DNA of 64,000 nt from Hypomesus transpacificus. Taxonomy: Eukaryota > Chordata > Actinopteri > Osmeriformes > Osmeridae. Location of the stretch: positions 12,177,390-12,241,389 of the forward strand of contig NC_061070.1 of the NCBI RefSeq assembly GCF_021917145.1, written 5' to 3'. The position numbers and the translations under genes were made by a program. The notes beneath the pieces are model-generated. The model was not told where the DNA came from and searched no databases. It saw only the letters and a program-made list of their open reading frames with translations. Positions 39,237 to 50,837 of this stretch are shown one piece after another (the stretch's first letter is position 1; each line of letters opens with the position of its first letter).

Positions 39237-39284
<48 letters not shown>

Positions 39285-42200
39285 ATAACAGCTGGGACCC
39301 GATGCTTGGCGTGCGTCTGTTACCTCGGCGACTGGGCGAACTGCTGTGCCGCCGTGACGGCGTCGTCCGAGTTGGAGACCACCAGGGGGACCTTGTTGCA
39401 GCCGGGCTGCTTCAGGACGCGCTCCAGCTGCTTGACGGTGCGCTCCACCGTGGCCCGAGTGCACAGGTCCACCTTGCTCACCACGATGAAGATGGGCACC
39501 TTCAGGGCCATGGCCAGGCCAAGGTGCTCTCGCGTTGTGCCGGCTGAACGGGTTGAGGGGCGGGGGGAAGGCAGAGAAGGTAACAGGTCAAAGGGAGCAC
39601 TTTGAGGAAGGAGGTTCGTTCCGCACCAGTGTAGCAATGCCACTTTTGTTTTAGGCTTTGAGAGACAGACGTCAAAGCCGTTCCTCTGGCGGGGGGGACA
39701 ATTCTGCTGAGGTTGCAGTGAGACTAGGAGCCGGACGGCGGAAAATAACTGCTTATCTGGAGCTACAGATACAGGGAGAGGTGTGCTCAGCGAGGCATGG
39801 TATCAAACAGATAAGAGAAAGAAGCCATGTCATGGCTAGACAGAAACCGAGGACAAGGGAGCACAGATAACACGCTGAAACCGTGACACGGCCCCGTTTT
39901 CGAAAATGCTTTGGCCAGAAACAGCCAGGCTGGGACAACACTGACCAGACAGGAGGAATGAGCCGTAAACAAACACAACTTCCTGTTTGGGACGTGCTGT
40001 CCCAACGTGTCTGAGTGTGGACTCTTCTTGAATGTTAAGAATTTGACGAAGAAGGTCATATGGCCATTGGTTTAATCACACCAGTGTGCTCTCCTCTGGT
40101 GTTGGCTGCACTGGTTGTTCTGGAACTCTTGTAAACAGAGAAGGGATGGAGGGAGGGGGGGGGGGGGTAGAGAGACTACAGTATACAAATACAGCCTTGG
40201 ACCTGGGGTCTGTGATCAAGTGAACATGAAGGGTCAAGGGCACTGAGCAATGACACTCATTACTAGGCCTGGAAGTCCACAAATAGACTTATTCCTAATC
40301 AGCTGAGCAACAGATCGTTTTACCAGTACGTAAATAAAACACAACCCCTCTTCATTTACGGCATAGTGTGTACAATGTGTGTCACCTGTTGCCGAGTCAA
40401 TGTCCCCCTCCTGAATTAAACGTGTGTATGTGTGTAAACATGCACTTGCTAAAGGGACATACCTTACATAACATTGTATCAGCTGATCCACAGTGTTGAG
40501 TGTGAATTTCTGTGTGTGTGTGAGTTACCGGCAGTATGCAGCAATAAAGTATGCAATATGGATCAAAGTTCCTCTCTTATCGAATGTAACAGTGCATTGG
40601 AGCAGCTGTTCTGCGGTTAGGCAGCCTTCTACAGAGGACTCTGTGTCTCCTTTTGTCTCATCAGACACTCAGTGTAGGCCTACTGTTTACACAGATTACT
40701 GTGTTACATAATTAAAGGTTCACTGGTTGCGTGGTGTTGCCTGTCTGTGTGCTTCATGGTTAAGATGGTCCTCATTCCTGACCCACTTTGTCTATGAAGA
40801 CGGACGCTCCAGCAGAAAAAACACCTAGTGGCATGGATAGTGTATTTTCAAACTGTAGGACATCTGCCAGACTAGATATCTAAGTTGGTTGCCCTGCGAT
40901 TGCAAACAAGTTTGTATAGATCAGCTATTTTAAAGTACCAATGAACTAGCACTGAAGTGCAATCATCTAAAGACATTTATCTTTTATGATCAGTAATTAT
41001 GTGCAGGGGTCCCTTAAGTAGCTCACACTATCAAACAGTAAAGAGTTCAGCCTAGTACACACACAGAGACTGGTGCCAGAGCAGTAATCTTATATGCTCC
41101 GCCTGACAGGGTTTCAGGAATCTAACCCAGTCAGTTCAACTGTCAGGCATGTCAGGATGGCCGAGCGGTCTAAGGCGCTGCGTTCAGGTCGCAGTCTCCT
41201 CTGGAGGCGTGGGTTCGAATCCCACTTCTGACAGTAACATTTTAACTAACCAAGCACCAGAGAACTAAATTATCAACAACGTATACACAAGTTCTGGATA
41301 CATTGGGACTAGAGGTATCCAAAACAGCTTTTCTTGGAAGCTTATTGTCAAATAGCCTAGTGGAGAGACTCGTTAGACTGGTGTGTCTTAGGTGAACTTT
41401 CCGTGTCTTAGTGTTTCCAGCAGTGTCAGCAGTACTGACAGGCCTTAGTAAATCTCAGCTTACTAAACCAGCTGGTCTCAGTTTCACTTGGACAAGCACA
41501 GACCTGAGCCAGGCTGCAGGGGGCAAGAATGTAAGATATTCTGGGACAAAACCTGAGGGGCACGGTGGATTCTGATAAGGTTCAGGGCCTGCCTGTTACG
41601 CAAGCCCAGATATATTGTGTGTTTGAACAGTACTGCTGTAGCCTCATTCAAAACAGGCTTACCAGGACCTTTCCACATCAGTTTGTAAGCATTTATTAAG
41701 ACCTTTATGAAAAATCTAGCACAAAGAAAATCTTTCAGCTGAATTATCAAAAAACTTGCCTCGTCTCAATGAACAACACGAGAGCTCAAGAATATAAATC
41801 TATTTACACAGCCTTATAGAAAGATGAAAATGTTCAGATGGCTCACCAATGCCTGTGTTTGCACTGACCACCAGCATGGCAAAGTCTGGACAGTAGCTGG
41901 TCAGCCCAAATATGGTGGTTTTCAAGTACTTGTGGTGTCCAGCCAGGTCGATGAAGGTGATCATCTTCGATGCACTCTCGCAGATCTCTTCTGCTGTCCG
42001 AGACTCACTGTAGTTTACCACCTGGTGGACAGGAAACAAGAAGAGACTACTGTTCGCTGCAAACTTGTCTTCCAACACCAGCAGGACTTGCACCCATCTA
42101 AAAGCATCTGCCTCTCCCTCTAAATAAATAACGGGTTGTCCTTCCTCACCTCTCCTTTGCTGTTGAAGCCCAGGATCTCAAAGCTGATGCTGGATGTGCG

Positions 42201-44684
42201 TCCTGTCTGGATCTCGTGGAGGTGTCTGAAGAGGTTGAGACGGGCGCGTCCTCGCCCGTTATCCAACTCCCCTTGCGTCAGCACGCCGAGCAGGGTGGAC
42301 TTCCCCGAGTCCACGTTCCCTAGCACTGCCACGCGCAGGTCCAGGAACTAAACAAACACATTGAAAATGAAACATGCAAAACTTATGAAGCATTTGCATC
42401 CACTTCTACCGTCCACACAGACAGTCTTTGCGCATGCAAACCGACGCAGCAGGTGCAAATCTAAATTGGCCCAGATTTCCTTGTTCCACGGAGGGTTCAC
42501 CCACCTGTTGGTCGTCAGGCACTTTACGTATGAGCACCTCAGCGATCTTACGAGGGATCTCAGAGTCATAGTCCACCTCTCGCTCTCTGAGGACAGTAAT
42601 GTCAGCTCCAACCCTGAGGGGACACCATCCATGAAGCACATTGTCTGTCCAGTTCACACCATTCCCGCGTATTTGAATGGGAAACAATAAAGACGACATG
42701 TGTCTGAGTGAGAGATGGCAACGGGAGGGCCTTACTTCTCAGCCATCCTTCGCAAGGTATTGAGGGACGCCCTCATGTCCTCCTCCGATAGGCCCACCAG
42801 CATTCCGTTATCCTCCACGCCAATCTGATAGACGGCCTCGCCGCGGCCCTCCTGCAGGCGCCATTTCATTTGCGTGGCCAGGTGTTCGAAGCGATATTGC
42901 GTAGGGCTCACCAGTTTCAGCTACAGGGCCGGGAGAGACAGGTCAGAATACAGTGCTGGAGGTAGATACACCAGGGCAACAACCAACCCGGCAGAGTCCA
43001 GAGGACAGATACGGCACCCTAAGCTGGACAGGCAAACCATATTGACTAATGACACCGGTGGAACTGAGAATCATTTTGTCATTGTCGTTGTAAAGACAGT
43101 GGTCTAAACATATCTCAATTGTGTTTCTGGACAGGGGGAACCTTTCAGAGATTCTGCAAATGTTCACCTTCAGGGAATTTATTTTGAGTAGCTTCAGTTT
43201 TTACCAATAGCGAGAGAATAGGCCTATGAGTGATTGATAGATAACACTTTATAAGGAAAGGACAGTTGAGGCAGTTGAGTTTTCGCTTACCTTGTACTCT
43301 ATATTTCCCTCTTCAGCCTGAACCAGGGAGAGACAAAGGCCAGCATTTAAATACAACTGAGACAATGAACCCTATTGTTCTGTAAATAGGTACAAAAAAC
43401 GCCCAATCTGACTCAAAGAGCAAACGATCCCTATGTCTGTGAATAGGATGAATGGTTAGGAGAATGGTTAATAGCAGCATTCATTGTTTGATATGGCTGT
43501 AAATGCATGTGTAAGTGCTCTCATAAAGTGATGCAACTATGAACCCGGCTTTGTAACTGAGGATGTCCTGATATCAGTGGCATGTTCAGACATGTAAAGG
43601 GTAATCATGACAGAACACTACAGATTGAGAGGGTTGGTTAACGACCACATAATTAATTGGGTATTTAGCATATTACGTTATTGTGACACTTTTTACACAT
43701 TCTCAATTCATAAGATCAGTAAACACGTTTAGGAGTCATGGTAACATTTTGGGGGATTGAACACGGACAGAAGAAAGTTGAGTTTTACGTCTGAGGTTAT
43801 TCTTTGGCAGAGGTTAACGTTTGGCAGAGGTTTAAAATCTACATTTAGCCAAACTCGGCACGCCCCCTTTCCGAATATTTACAAACACAGCTGATCATGC
43901 CAACATATGATAGGTTTCAAACCCCTCTCGTCCCTCATTGAAGTCAAAAGTCATAACCCCTCTCGTCCCTTATTGAAGTCACAAGTCATGACCTACACTG
44001 CTTTCTTAATTAAAAACACTGTTTATTCAGTTAGCTTTAGCAAGGCTCTCACTCGGTAACCCGCTCAAATGCAACGTGTCATTGGCGGTACAGCTGACGA
44101 AAAACTGGTCGAGCCTTTAGTAAGTGCCACAGCAGACTGCTGCTGAACTGAACATTAATAATGTCATTAAACCACATGCATTTTATTTCACAATAGATGT
44201 AGATACAATTCGTGCTAAGATATACAAACAGTTACAGTAGAACATCCAGAGTTGAGGACACACCAACTCTGTAGGAAACATTTGATTAACTCTAGGCTAA
44301 TGCCAGATTCTACCATGCAATAACTGCCCCCCTTCAAATAATTATACCTGAGACTAGCTCTATCGTGGCTATCAAGAATGGGTTAGAACCAAGCTAAGCC
44401 AGAATGGACGATCAGAAACGACTTCTTAAGTGCTACGCGGAAGCCTCGGCTTAATACAGTAGATGGTCGGGCTGGGTACTTCTGCTTACCTCTGGAGGTA
44501 GATATGGAGGATTATTGCTTGTTTTTAAGTTTCGGGATAACCGACCCTTTGGCTTTTTGCTGTTCTTGGCATAATGTTTTTTGGAAACATTTCCAAAGCC
44601 AGTTCCTGAGCAAGATCCAACTCCTTGAGAACCAGACTTCTGTCCGGAACCTGAACCAAATAGCTCTGATACCAATGTTTCCAT
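37581..44684 (-). CDS. gtpbp2: GTP-binding protein 2 (12 coding exons)
   Basis: Exons 5' to 3': 44490-44684, 43291-43317, 42736-42920, 42505-42613, 42150-42347, 41847-42021, 39324-39543, 39017-39152, 38852-38910, 38367-38538, 38044-38208 and 37581-37763. They join in frame to 607 aa (human 602). The second exon is only 27 nt (AEEGNIEYK). The protein is a translational GTPase of the GTPBP1/GTPBP2 group, linked to rescue of stalled ribosomes. Nucleotide motifs are the P-loop GNVDSGKS (182-189), G3 DLAGHH (263-268) and G4 SKVD (319-322). EF-Tu-like beta-barrel domains follow, with [40 protein letters not shown] and [14 protein letters not shown]. The start [10 protein letters not shown] and the NNPPYLPPE motif favour GTPBP2 over GTPBP1. 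The tail ends in acidic SEDEEA, unlike the human end as I recall it. The POLH neighbour matches human 6p21.1. Confidence 0.97.
38581..38758 (-). repeat. tRNA-derived SINE in a GTPBP2 intron
   Basis: Read on the minus strand, it opens with a tRNA-like head: A box GGCGGAGCGGTTAGGG, B box AGTTCGATTCC. It ends in the tail GCTCTGGATAAGAGC followed by GTCTGCTAAATGAC. That stem with a GGATA loop (38600-38614) is the 3' hairpin shared with UnaL2-type L2 LINEs in fish. It has the same orientation as GTPBP2 and lies between exons 38367-38538 and 38852-38910. Confidence 0.85.
39238..39282 (+). repeat. Run of 45 G
   Basis: An uninterrupted poly-G tract lies in the GTPBP2 intron between exons 39017-39152 and 39324-39543. 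In the sense strand of GTPBP2 it is poly-C. The length may be affected by assembly error. Antisense open frames across it encode poly-Gly or poly-Pro and are not genes. Confidence 0.95.
41151..41233 (+). tRNA. tRNA-Leu (anticodon CAG)
   Basis: This is an 83-nt type II tRNA. The 5' acceptor strand GTCAGGA pairs with TTCTGAC at the 3' end, with discriminator A at 41233. The A box TGGCCGAGCGG and B box GGTTCGAATCC are intact. The anticodon CAG is at 41185-41187 in the loop of the stem CTGCG/CGCAG. The variable arm CTCCTCTGGAGG is long, as expected for Leu. There is no intron. It differs little from mammalian tRNA-Leu-CAG as I know it. It lies in the 2.3-kb GTPBP2 intron between exons 39324-39543 and 41847-42021, on the opposite strand. 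Confidence 0.97.
43921..43990. repeat. 35-bp unit duplicated in tandem
   Basis: ACCCCTCTCGTCCCTCATTG plus 15 bases at 43921-43955 is repeated at 43956-43990 with about three changes. It lies in the first GTPBP2 intron, between exons 43291-43317 and 44490-44684. A shorter duplicated block (TTTGGCAGAGGTT) lies just before, near 43802-43832. Confidence 0.85.
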
Positions 44685-45366
44685 TATAACTAGTTTGCTA
44701 TCTCTGTACCGACGGTTTGGCTGAATAACTTCTCAACCCGCCGTAACATGCGCCTTTTGCGTTTCAATTTAATAGTGAAAAGAACAGCAAAAACATCCAG
44801 GGTCTGGACCCAGACCAACCCCCCACTACAATTTGACTGAACAAAAACAACGGACCAGAGACGACTAGCGTCCGAGTTGAGAGCGGAAATACGTCAAACC
44901 AATGTGTGCTACGTCAATGTTTTGGTTTCACTCATTGGTTGCCAACACTTGCATCAGCTTGTCTTGACAGAAGTGTCCCGACTGTTAGGGCAGTCAAACT
45001 TGGGAAGATTTTGTTGCAAATTCCAATCACTTAAATATAATAGATGTGATCAAAATAGTAAATACATAATTCCATCGTATATGTTATTGAAACACTAGGA
45101 AATAGTATGGATATAGGATGGATTAACAACATTAAGTAGCCTAATACATTAGTTATCGTATTGTTTGTTTGTTACAAGATGTCAATTCTGAGTTGCCTAA
45201 ATAGTACCCTCAAGTGTTCACTTTAGACAATGCACCAACAAATTCAAATTCAGTTCAAGACACGTTCCGGTGTCGTGCCCCAGATGCACCCCCGGCTAAT
45301 TTTGACTAGGGAAGTGTCACATGTAAGAAACTTACTCTGGTAATCATTTGGTGCATTGCATTAACA
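44685..45366. other. GTPBP2 promoter / upstream region
   Basis: There is no coding exon. It covers the 5' flank of GTPBP2 (minus strand), where the promoter should lie, and ends at the target duplication of the hAT-like element. No TATA box or other motif stands out with confidence. Confidence 0.4.
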
Positions 45367-46547
45367 CAGTGGCGATTTTTGACCCTTTTCATCTCAGCAC
45401 CCCTAAAAATAATAATAATAATAAAATAAAAAAAGTAGTGGTCGTGGCCAACACAGCATTTTACCCGTGCTTCCCGACATTACAACTGCCTCTGGAACCA
45501 ATCGTCACTCCTAATGCCTAAACCTCACAGCCAATCAGAGGCAGCGTGGGGAAAGGTTGACAGACCCATCTCATATCCAGTAGTAGAAACTATTTTAATA
45601 CTATACTAAAAATTATGTCTATTGGATGTGTGTTAGCTTTACAGTGATGCTTTTGACTTTTGCTTTTCAAAGTAGTTCAACACAGGTAATCCCGTTGGTT
45701 TAACTGTTTTTATGATGTATGCTATACAAAAAATGGCTTTATGGTTAAAAGAACATGACATTGTTTACAAGAGCACAGATTCCACATAGATCTAGCCTCT
45801 TAATTTTGCGCCAACGCATTTGGACCGGCCCTCTGAACAATGCCAAACTTAAAATATTAATATTTTTTGTAGATGTTTTGATTTCAATAGCAATGAATAT
45901 GAAAAAAGTTATTTACAATATTATAAATAATGCTCTTTTAATAGGCTGTGATATGTACGAATGTACGGTGCATAACATAGTAATAAACTAATCTAGCATA
46001 ATGAATACTAGTGCTGTCAGTTTAACGCGTTATTAACGGCGTTAACGCACACCCATTTTAATGGCGTACATTTTTTACTGCACGATTAACAGACAGTCTT
46101 TTTCACAGGCTGTCGCAACAACTACTGACGTTAGAAAAACTACAACACTAATAATTGGACAAAAAGAAATCAAGGGACATTTAGAATAGACAAAAATGTT
46201 CGATTAATTGTGATTAATCGTGAGTTAACTATGACATTAATGCGATTAATCGCAATTAAATATTTTAATCGTTTGACAGCACTAATAAATACATTTAAAA
46301 TCATAATAAAATCTCCACAATAATACTGGTAGTTACTCCGGCCCAAGTAGTTTTCTGTTCCGACCCGGCCCCACATTAAACAAAAGGATAATTATCTGGC
46401 CCTCGCAGACAAAAGTTTGGGGACCCCTGGCCTAGAGGGTCAGGGGTTCGCCGTATCCTTATCACCTTTTTTTACCCCTGACCTGTTTGCTCTCATTCTT
46501 ATTGGGGGCTGAGCACCCCTAAAGGTCTGATCCTAGAATCGCCCCTG
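45367..46547. mobile_element. hAT-like non-autonomous transposon with perfect 8-bp target duplication
   Basis: The left end starts CAGTGGCGATT and the right end finishes AATCGCCCCTG, which form imperfect terminal inverted repeats. The 8-bp sequence CATTAACA flanks both sides exactly, at 45359-45366 and 46548-46555. Both ends carry a subterminal CAGCACCCCTAAA-type block in inverted orientation. An 8-bp duplication and CAG-type ends are hAT hallmarks. About 1.18 kb long, it shows no transposase coding region, so it depends on another copy. It contains a second insertion at 46009-46284. Confidence 0.88.
46009..46284. mobile_element. Nested hAT-like MITE
   Basis: The ends are TAGTGCTGTCAGTTTAAC and its inverted partner at the right, ...GTTTGACAGCACTA. 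Flanking 8-mers ATGAATAC (46001-46008) and ATAAATAC (46285-46292) match at seven of eight bases, as expected for an aged hAT duplication. The interior holds many ATTAATCG and GATTAATCG repeats. It lies wholly inside the larger element at 45367-46547, so it inserted later. Confidence 0.82.
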
Positions 46548-46555
46548 CATTAACA

Positions 46556-47285
46556 TCAAATGGAAAACAAGGCCTTCCATTAAATGCTCTCCACCCGCAT
46601 ACGTTTTTCCCTTTACCCCAGCATTAGGTAAATTTAATAGCATACTTGTAATGCCGATATGTAGGCCTTTGACAGGTCTGAAAGAACAGCATTTTGTGCT
46701 GAGAAGATCATCAGTTAAATACACCAATAACCGACATTCTTCTCTCCTATTCTCTTAACCGAAATGGGAGACTGCTGTTTCCCCTCCGTTTGGTTATGAT
46801 ATCATGAGATAATCCTTAACTTTTTGATTCGAGAGGTTGTGCGCACGTTCCCGCGAGGGGGTACTTTTCAGGGCGGAGGGGCATCTGGGGGCACAACACC
46901 GGCCACCTCACAATTTGCCATTCATAAATTACCAACGAGTGTAAAGTTAAGGGACGTTTATAAAAACGTATAAAACAAATGAACATATCTTTGCAATTTT
47001 CAAACCAATTCAATATGTCACCATGATGCCTTTTAGATTGTTTTTCCACCACATTTTTGTCTTTATGTAACAAAGAAAATTTGCAGCCAACTGCCCCTGT
47101 TTTTTTCACCAGTGGAGTTCTAGAATGTGGTGAATGTGAACTCTGATTGGTCAGAACGGCTGTGATGTAGGGGTTCTGCCCCATTTTTTTTTATTGAGAA
47201 GATAATTTTACAGCAGTACTTTCACATACATTCTCACGCGTACTCTTACATTCAGTTTCTCTATCTGTCTGTCTCTCCTTCCAAT
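46556..47285. other. OTOR upstream region
   Basis: There is no coding exon. It is AT-rich with no clear repeat. The OTOR promoter and 5' UTR should lie in the right part; a CT-rich leader (TCTATCTGTCTGTCTCTCC) directly precedes the start codon. Confidence 0.4.
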
Positions 47286-48269
47286 ATGTACCTTACAGTT
47301 TCTCTCACTCTTCTGGTCCTCTATTTGGGACCATTGGATCAGACCACAAGTTATGTTCTCTCGGAGAAACTGGCAGACAGTAAACTCTGTGCAGAGAAGG
47401 AGTGTTCATGTAAGTATGGGGATATAACAAGACTTGCACTCTCTGGAACATCAAGAGTAACTGTTGCCTGAAGTCTAAAGCATGTCTTTTCAGAAAATGT
47501 AATGTATTTTCTGTTGTCTTGATTGTTTTAAGATGCTCTGTCCATGGCCTTGGCTTTAGATGACTTCACAGCTCCTGACTGCAGATTCATCAATATTAAG
47601 AAGGGGCAGATGATCTATGTGTACTCAAAATTAACACCAGCAGAGGGTGCTGGAGTCTTCTGGTCGGGCAGTGTAGGTTGTTTACTTCTGAAGATTTCCC
47701 ACTGAGCGTGATCTGAAACGTTTGTGTGTAATATCCAGTGTGATATCAAGTGAGCCATATGCTGAAAGCTTTACCCTACAAGTGCTGTAGTAGTGTACCT
47801 TAAAACATATATTTTTGGGGGTGGGCGGCCAGGTGGGAGGTGGAATGTGTAGAATACATACTTAGTCCTAGGGGTGTTAGAATGAGTCAAACATATGCTT
47901 GACCACTACTCAGAGGCAGCAGTGTATCTGTTTTCTGTTAAGGGCCACAAGGTGACCTGTGAATACTAAACCAACAAGGTGCTGGTCCCTCTGTCATGGC
48001 AGGTTTACAGTGAGCGTTATGTTGACCAGATGGGAATCATTGGCTACTTCCCCAGCAACCTGGTAAACGAGACGTACATATTCCAGAGGGACACGGTACA
48101 GATCCCCACCAGTGTGAGTGCAAGGTTACTGCTTTGACATTCTGCAATGTATGCTAAAGTCATCAAAATGTTTGTCTCTGTTTATATATATATTTTTTAA
48201 TCATAAGTAATTGTTATAATCTTGTTATGATGCTTTCTCTTTTAGGTCATGGACTTCCATTGTGTTTGA
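47286..48269 (+). CDS. otor: Otoraplin, secreted MIA-family SH3 protein (4 exons)
   Basis: Exons are 47286-47409, 47533-47672, 48003-48113 and 48246-48269; they join in frame to 132 aa (human 128). The hydrophobic signal peptide is [15 protein letters not shown]. The mature part is the extended extracellular SH3 fold of the MIA family: [14 protein letters not shown], then [29 protein letters not shown] and IGYFPSNLV, ending DFHCV. Four cysteines (in LCA, ECS, DCR and HCV) fit the two conserved disulfides. INIKKGQ and the [11 protein letters not shown] stretch are closer to otoraplin than to MIA. Family knowledge: secreted by cochlear and cartilage-type cells. A sequon is NET in exon 3. The PCSK2 neighbour matches human 20p12. 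AATAAA at 48390-48395 gives a short 3' UTR. Confidence 0.93.
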
Positions 48270-48389
48270 ACTTGCACAGACATGTGTCAGCTATTGCAAA
48301 CAAGAACGGGTAGAGAAACCGAAATTATTCAAGATGTTATTTTCTACCGATAATATTTAGATTTGTGTACTGAAATTACAAACCTTTTT

Positions 48390-48395
48390 AATAAA
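48390..48395 (+). promoter_or_regulatory. Poly(A) signal AATAAA of OTOR
   Basis: A canonical AATAAA lies about 120 bp after the stop codon at 48267-48269, in an AT-rich context. It is the first such signal downstream. Confidence 0.65.
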
Positions 48396-48993
48396 ACATT
48401 ATTTTTATTCCATGCATAGAACGGCCTCGTGAAGATACCTTTTCTTTTCACATCTTGGTATTCAGGGTTTACAATCAGTACAATACAATTATTGCCAAGT
48501 AAGTTTACTTGAGGGATTGATGAGGGATTGAGAGTGTGACCTTGAGTGTGACCTTGTTCATATCTGATGAACTACTATGTTTAGGCAACCAGATTCTGCT
48601 GAAGTAAGTTATTGTACTGAAAAGCTTGATAAGACATTGTAAAACATAATATAAACAAATTAATTGTCATTCTTAATGAGAAATAATATTTGTATATATG
48701 ATTTTTTTAAAGAGGATCATAGGTGATCAACACTTTGATTTTAAGTAAAAGTTGATGTCTAACTTTATTTCGCAAACTGTGCTTAAGCTTTTGAATGGTT
48801 GAAAGCAAAAACCTTGAGGAGAGCCTTTTCTCCCTCATGCTGGAGTATTATTAAATAAATACAGTTTTATGTGGCAGTGTCAATCTTTCAATAAGCATAT
48901 GATGCCAGAACCTGATAGATTTAACAGTTGGTGCTGACAAAGAAATAACATTTTGTTAAGAACATTTTTTTGTTTGTTCATGGGAGGTAACCA
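48396..48993. other. Intergenic, nothing recognised
   Basis: AT-rich DNA downstream of OTOR, ending at a SINE. No exon, RNA gene or repeat structure is visible. Confidence 0.45.
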
Positions 48994-49192
48994 CTATTAC
49001 ATTTACATTTAGTCATTTAGCAGACGCTCTTATCCAGAACAACTTACAGTAACTACAGGGACATTCTCCCCGAGGCAAGTAGGGTGAAGTGCCTTGCCCA
49101 AGGACACAACATCATGTGCACCGGCCGGGAATCGATCTGGTAACCTTCAGATTATTAGCTCGATGCTCTACCAGCTCAGCCACCTGACTCCC
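48994..49192 (-). repeat. tRNA-derived SINE, second copy
   Basis: This is the same family as the copy at 38581-38758. The minus-strand head has GGAGTCAGGTGGCTGAGC (A box) and AGATCGATTCCCGG (B box). The tail has the GGATA-loop stem (49026-49040, one stem mismatch) and ends TAAATGTAAATGTAAT. It is fuller at the tail than the first copy. Confidence 0.85.
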
Positions 49193-49567
49193 TATGCAGC
49201 TGCACTATGCAGCTCTGTGTTTATTAAAGCCTTCAATGTTAGCATATTTGGTTTAGAAATCCTGTCCTATTGCTCCCATGACACTGCATATGGTCAAATA
49301 CTTGCAAAAACCAACTCTTGTTGTACTCAAGTTTGTAAACTGTCCTGAGCCAACAATTGTTGTGTGGATGCAGAGTGAAGAGCATTACAAGGTTCATTTG
49401 GAAGCCTGAGGCCTGTGAGGTTGTGAGGGCGGTCAGCAGTTGAGGTAAGATGCTGAGGTATGCTAATGACCAATCTGCTGACTAGCCTCTCGCCCACGCC
49501 TTAACTGAATGAAGTACGGGATGTTAAACTTGGGTGTTTAGTTAAGGGAAAAAGGATCACAACATCA

Positions 49568-49830
49568 GATTACATTTATTCATTACATTTATTCATTTAG
49601 CAGACACTTTTATCCAAAAGCGACTTCAAAGAGAGAGCTTTACAAAGTGCATAGGTCACTTAGCCCCAAAAACATTGCGGGTAGACAAAACATGAAGCAC
49701 ATATTGTGAACCAAAATAAGTGCCAAAGGGAAGAACCATAAAAGCACGTAGTTAAACAAGTTACAATTAAACAACATGAATCGCTATAGTTGCAAGTGTA
49801 GAAAAGGTGGGGGGATGTCATACCAATCTT
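49568..49830 (-). repeat. L2/UnaL2-type 3' fragment or SINE relative
   Basis: TTACATTTATTCATTTAGCAGACACTTTTATCC resembles the 3' tail of the two SINEs, but the body (AGAGCTTTACAAAGTGC, AACATTGCGGGTAG) differs. It is therefore a separate repeat that uses the same LINE-type tail. The limits are approximate, and no tRNA-like head is evident. Confidence 0.55.
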
Positions 49831-49859
49831 TTGTGCAGTTATAACCAGCCGGTTCTATG

Positions 49860-50185
49860 CAAGCAAATGCTGTACTAGACTGCCAGGACCATACACTCCT
49901 GAGGGATTTTTGAGCCATTGCCCTCAGATTGTCGTTTCAGGACCACTGTCTGTAGAAATGACATTTTCCTCCATCCCAAGTGCTATTGCTGCTTACTGGT
50001 AGATAGCACTGGCTGTATTTCTTGCTCTATCCTGTACTTTGCACATTGCTCTTTTATTTACTTGCATATCTATTGTTCACTCAATAAATATCTCATTATA
50101 TTTATTGTTATTTGTATCCTGTTCCTGAAAAACCATCTTCCCCTTGTGGGACAGAGATAACCTTGAACCTTGATGAGAAAATAGT
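49860..50185 (+). repeat. Possible non-LTR retrotransposon 3' remnant
   Basis: The stretch ends CTTCCCCTTGTGGGACAGAGATAACC, which resembles the 3' ends of fish LINEs. TACTTTGCACATTGCTC upstream is also typical of such tails. No reverse-transcriptase coding remains. Assignment is by resemblance only. Confidence 0.4.
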
Positions 50186-50680
50186 ATAATTACCGTATCT
50201 AACAGCTCAATCTGTTCGTGTCTGTCTTTTGTCGAATTATCTGGTATGAACTGGCACAGAAAGATCAAATTGTTTCTTGCAAAGAGGCTCTCATCTCTGT
50301 CTTATTATGATAATAATAATAGATATCATGATACTATGATAACAGTAACGATAATAGATAGATTTACACTAGGTGAGGGGGATGTGGAGAGATCGTAACT
50401 GCTTTGGTCATGAGATTGATGAAAAAGAAGCAAAGTGTGACTCACTATCTGCTCACACACACACGCCTTACGTGCAGACACACACAAACACACATAGCCC
50501 AGAAGAAACATGTTCATACTCTCTCCTTTAATGATTAAACCTAACATGACATTTTCTCAGTTCTCAGTTAAGACTCCCTGCACAGGATGTTCCAGACACT
50601 ATCTTCTGTCTTCCCGGCCAGACCGGCTCAAAATCCACCGTTTCCCTCTCTCTATCCTCACCCCCTCTCCCCCTCTCCCC

Positions 50681-50769
50681 CTTTTCCTTCTCCTTCTCCT
50701 TCTCCTTCTCCTTCTCCTTCTCCTTCTCCTTCTCCTTCTCCTTCTCCTTCTCCTTCTCCTTCTCCTTCT

Positions 50770-50836
<67 letters not shown>
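50681..50836. repeat. (TTCTCC)n hexamer array followed by (TC)n
   Basis: About 15 hexamers occupy 50683-50773 and run directly into about 31 TC dinucleotides (50774-50835). The whole is one pure pyrimidine strand of about 155 bp. Open frames across it on both strands are repeat artefacts. Confidence 0.95.

Positions 50837-50837
<1 letters not shown>

Noticed and set aside
47286-48269. MIA rather than otoraplin
   Set aside because: The [15 protein letters not shown] and [11 protein letters not shown] segments and the PCSK2 neighbour fit OTOR better; MIA has a different loop before the second Trp region.
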